Source: JACCVL01 sp038233135
GTDB taxonomy: Bacteria; Actinomycetota; Actinomycetes; Propionibacteriales; Nocardioidaceae
Assembly: GCA_038233135.1 (NCBI GenBank)
Contig: JBBSMN010000089.1
Coordinates: 1 to 11,651, forward strand
DNA length: 11,651 nt
Direction: 5' to 3'
The notes beneath the pieces were generated by a model. It was given only the letters and a program-made list of their open reading frames with translations. It was not told the origin of the DNA and ran no database searches. The position numbers and the translations under genes were made by a program. Positions within the stretch are counted from its first letter, which is position 1. Each line of letters begins with the position of its first letter. This document shows, piece by piece, positions 6,216 to 11,651 of this stretch.

Positions 6216-8189
6216 TCACCAGATGCGGACCCGCTCGTCCTCGGCCAGCCACATGCCGTCGCCCTCGCCGACGTCGAACGCCTCGTGGAACTCGTGCAGG
6301 TTGCGCACCACGTTGGCGCGGAACTCCGCCGGCGAGTGCGGGTCGGTGGCCAGCCGGCGCAGCTCCTCCTCGTCCCGGATCGCCTGCCGCCAGACCTGCC
6401 CCCAGCCGAGGAAGACCCGCTGCCGGCCAGAGAGGCCGTCGATCTCGGGCGCGTCGGCACCCTCCAGGCTCAGCTCGTAGGCCTTGTACGCGATCGTGAT
6501 GCCGCCCAGGTCGCCGATGTTCTCGCCGACGGTCAGGGCGCCGTTGACGTGGTGACCGTCCAGCCCCACCGGCTCGAAGGCGTCGTACTGCGCGATCAGC
6601 GCCTTGGCCCGCTCGTCGAAGTTGGCGCGGTCGTCCTCGGTCCACCAGTCGGTGAGCTTGCCCTCGCCGTCGTAGCGGCTGCCCTGGTCGTCGAACCCGT
6701 GCCCGATCTCGTGCCCGATCACCGCGCCGATGCCGCCGAAGTTGACCGCGTCGTCGGCTTCCGGGTCGAAGAACGGCCACCTGAGGATGGCCGCCGGGAA
6801 GACGATCTCGTTCATCCCGGGGTTGTAGTAGGCGTTGACCGTCTGCGGCGTCATGTGCCACTCGTCGCGGTCGATCTCGCCACCGAGCTTGGCCAGGTTG
6901 CGGTCGGACTCGAACGCGGCTCCGCGACGGGCGCTGCCCAGCACGTCGTCGCGCTCGATCACCAGCGAGGAGTAGTCGCGCCAGCTGTCGGGGTAGGCGA
7001 TCTTCGGGGTGAACAGTCCCAGCTTGGCGAGTGCCCGCTCGCGGGTGTCCGGTGACATCCAGTCCAGCTTGTCGATGTCGGCGCGGTAGGCATCGACCAG
7101 CCAGCCGACCAGTTGCTGCATACGCTCCTTGTGCTCGCGCGGGAAGTGCTCGGCGACGTACAGCTGACCGAGCGCCTCGCCCAGCGCCGCCTCAACCACC
7201 CCGACGCCGCGCTTCCAACGCTCCCGCAGCTGGGGGATGCCGGACAGCCTCGTGCCGTAGAAGGCAAAGCTCGCGTCAACGAACGGGGACGAGAGGTACG
7301 CGGAGCACGCGCGGACGTGGTGGAACACGAGCCAGGCCTGCCAGTCGGCGAGCGGCAGCTCCTGCACCAGTTGGCCCGCCGCCTCCAACGCCCCGGGCTG
7401 GCGGACGACGACCTCGTCGAAGGCACCATCGGGTGCGTGCCGGCCCTGGAGCCACTCCTCCCAGTGCAGCCCGGGCGCGAGCGACTCCAGCGCGGCGCGA
7501 GCGTGCTTGTTGTGGGTCTTCAGCGCGTCGCGGCTGTCGACGTTGGTCCAGTGCGCCTTGGCCAGCGCGGTCTCCAGGTCGAGCACCCGCCGGGCGGCAC
7601 CGGTCGGGTCGGCCTCGTCGACCAGCCCGAGCATGGTGGCGATGTGCGCGACGTAGTCGGCCCGCAGGTCGGCGTAGGTGTCCTCGCGGTAGTACGCCTC
7701 GTCCGGTAGTCCCAGCCCGCCCTGCGCCAGCTTGACGATGTAGCGGGTGGGGTCGTCGCCGTCGTTGTCGACGTACCACCCGATGACGCCCGGGGTGCCG
7801 TGCCGCTGCAGCCGGCCGACCAGCGCCATCAGCTGGGTGGTCGAGGTGACGCCGCGGATGTCGGCGAGGTCTGCGGCCAGCGGCTCCGCGCCACGGTCCT
7901 CCACCTCCGCCTCGTCCATGAAGGCCGCGAACAGGTCACCGACCTGGCGCCGCGGGCTCCCGACGGACGCATCGGCAGCCGCCGCCTGCTCGCAGAGGTC
8001 GCGCACGTCGATCTCGGCCTGGTCGCGCAGCATGTGGAACGCGCCGTGCACCGCCCGGTCGGCCGGGATCTCCGTACGCTCCAGCCAGCGGGCGTTGACG
8101 TGCCGGAACAGGTCGTCGCGGGGGGTGATCTCGTCGGAGAGCTCGTCGACCTCGATGCCGCTGTTGCCATTACTGCCGTTGCTGCTCAT
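6216..8189 (-). CDS. M13-family zinc metallopeptidase (neprilysin/PepO-like)
   Basis: The 657-residue product is a complete M13 endopeptidase. The zinc site is HEIGH (H493, E494, H497) within GAVIGHEIGHGFDDQG, with the third ligand E556 in GENIGDLGG and D560 following. The substrate-backbone motif NAYYNP is at ~452-457, and the family's closing segments SPAEFRANVVRN and ERVRIW end the protein. The N-terminal half is the helical lid domain. No signal peptide or membrane anchor is visible, unlike mammalian neprilysin, so it probably acts on peptides in the cytosol. The ATG at 8189 was preferred over one 12 codons upstream because GAGGAAGGG lies 6 bases before it and it leaves a plausible N-terminus rich in S, G and N. 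It lies 57 bases downstream of the response-regulator gene on the same strand. Confidence 0.96.
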   Translation of the reverse strand: MSSNGSNGNSGIEVDELSDEITPRDDLFRHVNARWLERTEIPADRAVHGAFHMLRDQAEIDVRDLCEQAAAADASVGSPRRQVGDLFAAFMDEAEVEDRGAEPLAADLADIRGVTSTTQLMALVGRLQRHGTPGVIGWYVDNDGDDPTRYIVKLAQGGLGLPDEAYYREDTYADLRADYVAHIATMLGLVDEADPTGAARRVLDLETALAKAHWTNVDSRDALKTHNKHARAALESLAPGLHWEEWLQGRHAPDGAFDEVVVRQPGALEAAGQLVQELPLADWQAWLVFHHVRACSAYLSSPFVDASFAFYGTRLSGIPQLRERWKRGVGVVEAALGEALGQLYVAEHFPREHKERMQQLVGWLVDAYRADIDKLDWMSPDTRERALAKLGLFTPKIAYPDSWRDYSSLVIERDDVLGSARRGAAFESDRNLAKLGGEIDRDEWHMTPQTVNAYYNPGMNEIVFPAAILRWPFFDPEADDAVNFGGIGAVIGHEIGHGFDDQGSRYDGEGKLTDWWTEDDRANFDERAKALIAQYDAFEPVGLDGHHVNGALTVGENIGDLGGITIAYKAYELSLEGADAPEIDGLSGRQRVFLGWGQVWRQAIRDEEELRRLATDPHSPAEFRANVVRNLHEFHEAFDVGEGDGMWLAEDERVRIW

Positions 8190-8195
8190 GCACGT

Positions 8196-8204
8196 CCCTT
8201 CCTC
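8196..8204 (-). promoter_or_regulatory. Shine-Dalgarno of the M13 peptidase
   Basis: GAGGAAGGG on the minus strand ends 6 bases before the ATG at 8189-8187. It decides the start: the ATG 36 bases further upstream would place this signal inside the coding sequence. Confidence 0.75.
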
Positions 8205-8223
8205 GGGTGCGGACTCCGCGGCC

Positions 8224-8250
8224 ATCCTAGGCTGCTGGAAGCCGTCTCAA
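8224..8250 (-). promoter_or_regulatory. Possible promoter of the M13 peptidase
   Basis: TTGAGA (8250-8245, five of six -35 consensus bases, overlapping the response-regulator stop) is followed after 15 bases by TAGGAT (8229-8224, a TANNNT -10 box). Transcription would start near 8217, giving a leader of about 28 bases that includes the Shine-Dalgarno. The spacer is short for a standard promoter, so read-through from the regulator gene remains equally possible. Confidence 0.4.
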
Positions 8251-8966
8251 CCGGCCTGAGCTGTGACCGGGTCGAGCCGGTAACCGAAGCCACGCAGCGT
8301 CGTGATCATCGGCAGTGTTCCGGCATTCGGCGAGCGTTCTAGCGCCGTTGCCAGCTGGCGGCGGAGCGCCGCCACATGCACGTCCAGCGTCTTGGTGGAC
8401 CCATACCAGTGCTCGTCCCACACCTCCACCATCAGCGCCTGCCGGCTGACCGCCTCCCCGGGTGTGCGGGCCAGGCGTGCCAGCAGGTCGAACTCCTTCG
8501 GCCGGAGCTCGACGACGACGCCGTCGACGACACATCGTCTCGCCTGAAAGTCGAGGGACAACGCTCCGTCACTGAACGACCGCTCGCCCGTGGCGGATAC
8601 AGGTGTCGCGCGGCGCAAGTGGGCGCGTACCCGAGCCAGCAGCTCGGTGCGTCCGAACGGCTTCGTCAGGTAGTCGTCGGCGCCGGCCTCAAGACCGACG
8701 ACCACGTCCATCTCGTCGGTTCTGGCGGTGAGCATGACCAGGACGCAACCGGGCAGGAGGGCACGTAGCTCGCGGCAAACCTCCACGCCGTCCATGTCCG
8801 GCAAACCCAGGTCGAGCAGGACCATGTCGATCCCGCCCCCGGTGGCATGTGCGAGTGCGCTCGCGCCGGTGCGCTGCCAGCTCACGTCGTGACCGTTGGC
8901 TCGCAACGCCGTCGTGAGCAGTGCACCGATCTCAGCGTCGTCCTCCACCAGCAACAGGTGGGCCAT
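8247..8966 (-). CDS. OmpR/PhoB-family response regulator
   Basis: The 239-residue protein has a receiver domain (1-118) with acidic pair D9/D10, phospho-acceptor D52 in VLLDLGLPD, T80 and K102 (LTKPFG), so it should be phosphorylatable. The winged-helix DNA-binding domain (~130-232) is of the OmpR type (LRPKEFDLLARLA, GSTKTLDVHVAALRRQL, TTLRGFGYRL). The ATG at 8966 begins the receiver fold directly. The frame is open 55 codons further upstream, but that part overlaps the permease and has no domain. There is no Shine-Dalgarno; a TAGTCT box ends 7 bases before the ATG, suggesting a leaderless mRNA. No histidine kinase gene lies on either side within the window. It sits between an FtsX-type permease and a peptidase on the same strand; target genes cannot be named. 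Confidence 0.95.
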   Translation of the reverse strand: MAHLLLVEDDAEIGALLTTALRANGHDVSWQRTGASALAHATGGGIDMVLLDLGLPDMDGVEVCRELRALLPGCVLVMLTARTDEMDVVVGLEAGADDYLTKPFGRTELLARVRAHLRRATPVSATGERSFSDGALSLDFQARRCVVDGVVVELRPKEFDLLARLARTPGEAVSRQALMVEVWDEHWYGSTKTLDVHVAALRRQLATALERSPNAGTLPMITTLRGFGYRLDPVTAQAG

Positions 8967-8973
8967 GTGGAGC

Positions 8974-8979
8974 AGACTA
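8974..8979 (-). promoter_or_regulatory. Predicted -10 box of the response regulator (leaderless type)
   Basis: TAGTCT (TANNNT) lies 7 bases before the ATG at 8966, placing the transcription start on the initiation codon. A strong -35 is not seen; the -35 region (about 8997-9002) coincides with one arm of a 6-bp inverted repeat, GTCCGA (8983-8988)/TCGGAC (8998-9003). Prediction from spacing and consensus only. Confidence 0.45.
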
Positions 8980-8982
8980 GGT

Positions 8983-9003
8983 GTCCGAGACAGTGCGTCG
9001 GAC
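8983..9003. repeat. Short inverted repeat upstream of the response regulator
   Basis: GTCCGA and TCGGAC are separated by 9 bases, in the 47-base gap between the permease stop and the regulator start. It could be a weak terminator for the permease or a site bound by a regulator; six matched bases can also arise by chance. Confidence 0.3.
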
Positions 9004-9013
9004 TGGTTAGGGC

Positions 9014-11651
9014 TCATATCAGCTGTCGCAGCTCCTCCACCGCGGCACGGCGAGAGCTGGCCGCGGCCACGACGGCTGTACCAACCACGGCCACCACCAC
9101 GGTCAGGGCCACGCCAATGACGTAGGTCCACGGCACCGCCAGCGTCGCCGGTGGCGGGTCGAAGACGCCGGAGAGCACCGCGACCAGCATGCGAGACACC
9201 GCCCAGGCCAGCAGGGAGCCGGCGGCCAGGCCGGCGACCCCGACCACGATCGACTCGCCAAGGACCAACGCGACCAGCTGCCGTCGCCGCGCCCCGAGCG
9301 CGGACGCGATGGCAAAGGTGCGACGCCGCTCGGCAACCCCGAGACCGAGCACCAGGCCGGTGGCGGCCAGGACGAGGATGACGGCGAAGGCGAGCTCGAC
9401 GCGACTGAGTCCGTGCAGGTCCACCGCGGTCAAGCTCGAGCCGATGAGATTCCGGGTCTGCGTGACGTCGCTGACCGAGGCCGACGTCCCCAGCGTCGTG
9501 GACAGCTGCTGGGCCACGCGGTGAGCGTCCCCTGATGCGGTGTCCACAAGGAAGGTGCCGACAGCGTTGCTGCCGGTCCGGTCCGCGACGTAGGAGGCAT
9601 TGGCCACCAGGAAGCTGTCCTTGGGTGCGGTGGGAAACTCGTTGACGACGCCGACGTAGGTGAACGGGACGGTGACCGGCCTGTGAGTGAGCGCGTCCTG
9701 CAGCCTCAGCCGCAGCGTGTCGCCTTGCCTTAGTTGAAAGTCGTTGACCGTCTCAGCGCTGACCAGGACACCGTTGGGAGTCGCGGAAAGTTGATCGAGC
9801 AGCTGTGTGCTGGTGCCGCCTTGGAAGTAGTCGTCCTGAAGCGAGGTCGCCCGGCCAATGCTGGCGGGCTCGATGCCGTAGAGGTCCTGCAGGTCGGTGC
9901 CGACATAGGCGTAGCGGTGCTGCAGGGGCTCGGCCGCTCGGACCCCGGGTGCTGCGACCAGCCTCGCCCCGGCAGCGGGACCGACGTGCGTCCCCGGAGA
10001 CTCGGTGACGGCCACGTCCGCGCCGTTCGTCAACTGGGCGTCCACCTCCGCCTGCTGGGCGTACGTCGCGTTGAAAGTTGCCGTGGACACCGCGAAGGCG
10101 AAAGCAAGTGCGATGAGGACCACAGCCCGGCTGAGCAGCCGCCGGCGGCGTTGCATGGTGGCCGCCACCACGCCGGCAAGCGACCCGTTCAGCGAGCGCA
10201 GGAGAAACCCGATTGCTGGTCGGCCGCGACGGAGCGCCAGGTCGGACAGCCGCCAGATCAGCAGGGCGGCGCCCAGCCACAGCAGGGCGGGTCCACCGAA
10301 GGCCCAGTAGCTGACCGACAGCTTGGGGACGCCTTCGGGAGCGAGCACGAGCGCGTACTTGCTCCGACCCGCAGCCCAGAAGACGGCGACCGAGGCGCCA
10401 ATCAACGCGACGTCGACCCCGATGCGCAGCCAGCGCGGGGACGGCTCGCGTCCGACGACGGTGCGTCCCTCGACGATGGTGGCCTCGCGCAGGTCGCGGC
10501 GCACCGGGCCCAGAACGGACAACAAGGCGACGACGACCCCGACTGCCGCGGCCGCCGCCGCCCAGACCAGTGCCGACGACACCGTCGCACCGAACGACGT
10601 CGTGCCGAATGCCAACCCCCCGACCAACGTGGCCAGGCCTATCCCGGCGGCGCTCCCAACCAGGCCGACCACCAGGGCCTCAACTGCCGCCAGCCTGACA
10701 ACCTGAGCACCGGTTGCTCCCCTGGTCCGGAGCAGGGACTGCTCGCGGCGACGCCGTCCCGCCCCGGCGGCGGCAACCGTGGCGGTGACGAGACCGGCGA
10801 GCACGGCTCCGGGCAGGCCCAGGAACGTGAACAGGATCCGAGAGTAGGCAGCGTCCTCGCGGGCCGCATCGAGAGCGGCGCCCACGTTGTTACCAACCTT
10901 CGCCGCTCCGGATACCGTCGCCTCGAAGTTGTTGGCGGCAGCGAGGCTCTGCGAGAACGCGGTGGCAGGGTCGGGGGCCAGCGCCTGATCGAGGGCAACG
11001 TGCACCTGGTCGGTCAGCGCCTGCGGGCGGGCCACCGCAAGGCCGATGCGGTCGAAGGCCTTCCGGGGCAGGAGCACGACGTTGTCGGGAGGGGCCACCG
11101 GCTGCGCGGCCGGTGGGGCGCCCACGTGCTGGAAGAAGGAGTCCGCCTGGGGCAGCTCGACGACGCCGGCCACGGTGCGACGCACCGGCGCAGCGCCTGG
11201 GCGCTCGATGGTGACCTCGTCACCCGGTGTGGCATGCAGGTTGGCCGCAGTCTGTTGTGTGAGCAGCACGCCGGACCCCGACCCCACCAGCGTGCGGACC
11301 GCGCCGGGAAAGACCGACCGGTAGCCCGGGGGTAGCCCGACGATGTCCGCGGCGCCGGTCTGCTGCCGGGTCCCGCCGCTGGTCGAGGCAAGTCCCGGGC
11401 TGGCCAGGAACCGTACAGGTAATGCGTCACGGACACCGCGGTCGTCGCGAAGTGCCGAGGTGACCTGGGCCAAACGATGTCCTCGCTGCACCTGCACCTG
11501 CCAGTCGACCGCGACGCTGGACACCGCGCGCTGCGTCATCGTCGCGCGGGCGGCGGCTTGAAAGCTGCCGAGCGAGCCGAGGAGTGCAACGGCAACGCAG
11601 ATGCCCAGCGCAACGGCGACCAGGCGCCCGCTTCGGCGGGCGAGGAGTCCA
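9014..11651 (-). CDS. FtsX-type ABC transporter permease, two-module (5' end outside window)
   Basis: The visible 878 residues form a large permease with duplicated FtsX/MacB-like modules. Membrane segments appear near visible residues 9-30, 272-295, 322-347, 357-381, 409-427, 449-467, 507-527, 752-771, 796-822 and 841-864. Long extracytoplasmic domains lie between the first and second, and between the seventh and eighth. Cytoplasmic loops RTRGATGAQVVRL and RTFAIASALGARRRQL resemble the coupling helices of FtsX domains that dock on an ABC ATPase. The frame runs unbroken to the window edge through a membrane helix (LVAVALGICVAVALLGSLGSF region), so only a short N-terminus is missing; the internal ATG at 11539 is not the start. 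No ATPase gene follows, so its partner is presumably encoded upstream, off the window. Such permeases move lipids, lipoproteins or antimicrobial peptides, or act as mechanotransmitters; the cargo here is unknown. Confidence 0.9.
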   Translation of the reverse strand, partial: GLLARRSGRLVAVALGICVAVALLGSLGSFQAAARATMTQRAVSSVAVDWQVQVQRGHRLAQVTSALRDDRGVRDALPVRFLASPGLASTSGGTRQQTGAADIVGLPPGYRSVFPGAVRTLVGSGSGVLLTQQTAANLHATPGDEVTIERPGAAPVRRTVAGVVELPQADSFFQHVGAPPAAQPVAPPDNVVLLPRKAFDRIGLAVARPQALTDQVHVALDQALAPDPATAFSQSLAAANNFEATVSGAAKVGNNVGAALDAAREDAAYSRILFTFLGLPGAVLAGLVTATVAAAGAGRRRREQSLLRTRGATGAQVVRLAAVEALVVGLVGSAAGIGLATLVGGLAFGTTSFGATVSSALVWAAAAAAVGVVVALLSVLGPVRRDLREATIVEGRTVVGREPSPRWLRIGVDVALIGASVAVFWAAGRSKYALVLAPEGVPKLSVSYWAFGGPALLWLGAALLIWRLSDLALRRGRPAIGFLLRSLNGSLAGVVAATMQRRRRLLSRAVVLIALAFAFAVSTATFNATYAQQAEVDAQLTNGADVAVTESPGTHVGPAAGARLVAAPGVRAAEPLQHRYAYVGTDLQDLYGIEPASIGRATSLQDDYFQGGTSTQLLDQLSATPNGVLVSAETVNDFQLRQGDTLRLRLQDALTHRPVTVPFTYVGVVNEFPTAPKDSFLVANASYVADRTGSNAVGTFLVDTASGDAHRVAQQLSTTLGTSASVSDVTQTRNLIGSSLTAVDLHGLSRVELAFAVILVLAATGLVLGLGVAERRRTFAIASALGARRRQLVALVLGESIVVGVAGLAAGSLLAWAVSRMLVAVLSGVFDPPPATLAVPWTYVIGVALTVVVAVVGTAVVAAASSRRAAVEELRQLI

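Noticed and set aside
8967..9131. 55-codon N-terminal extension of the response regulator
   Set aside because: It overlaps the end of the permease gene and precedes a receiver domain that begins canonically at ATG 8966.
9734..11335. 533-codon plus-strand frame opposite the permease
   Set aside because: Shadow frame rich in G, R, Q and D, with no membrane or domain pattern, while the minus strand shows ten clear membrane helices.
1..11651. CRISPR, phage, toxin-antitoxin or other defence system
   Set aside because: No spaced direct repeats, integrase, transposase, small paired toxin genes or nuclease/helicase domains are visible on either strand.

Overview
The window is G+C-rich (visibly around 70%), uses mostly G/C third codon positions and many GTG starts, and encodes a Gln/Asn-tRNA amidotransferase, GntR-free LacI-type sugar-style regulation, an M13 peptidase and an FtsX-type permease. 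Together this points to an actinomycete chromosome. A Propionibacteriales/Nocardioides-like host is a guess from overall style and not a demonstrated placement. There is no sign of phage, plasmid, IS, CRISPR, tRNA or rRNA.

Layout from left to right. (1) 1-2747, minus strand: the gatC-gatA-gatB operon. gatB is cut by the window's left edge. Both internal junctions are 4-base GTGA stop/start overlaps, so the three subunits are translationally coupled. (2) 2748-3003: a divergent intergenic region holding a perfect 17-bp inverted repeat just upstream of gatC and, nearer the plus-strand gene, a CpG-centred 20-bp palindrome lying in the spacer of a predicted promoter. (3) 3004-6154, plus strand: a two-gene operon encoding a single-chain ADP-forming acyl-CoA synthetase and an overlapping LacI-family regulator. 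The palindrome is the obvious candidate operator for this regulator, giving a small autoregulated CoA-ligase module of unknown substrate. (4) 6155-6215: a short convergent gap with nested inverted repeats, probably a bidirectional terminator. (5) 6216-11651, minus strand, transcribed right to left: a large FtsX-type ABC permease (5' end outside the window), an OmpR/PhoB-family response regulator that appears to be leaderless, and an M13 (neprilysin/PepO-like) zinc metallopeptidase with a good Shine-Dalgarno and a possible promoter of its own.

How the genes work together. GatCAB makes Gln-tRNAGln (and possibly Asn-tRNAAsn) by transamidation and is housekeeping. The CoA ligase plus LacI unit looks like a substrate-inducible catabolic or salvage step, activating a carboxylic acid to its CoA thioester. 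The permease, response regulator and peptidase are co-directional and may form a cell-envelope stress or peptide-handling locus, but no ABC ATPase or histidine kinase partner is visible. Nothing in the window is a clearly new system. The most useful new observations are regulatory: the operator nested in its promoter, and the unexplained long inverted repeat upstream of gatC.
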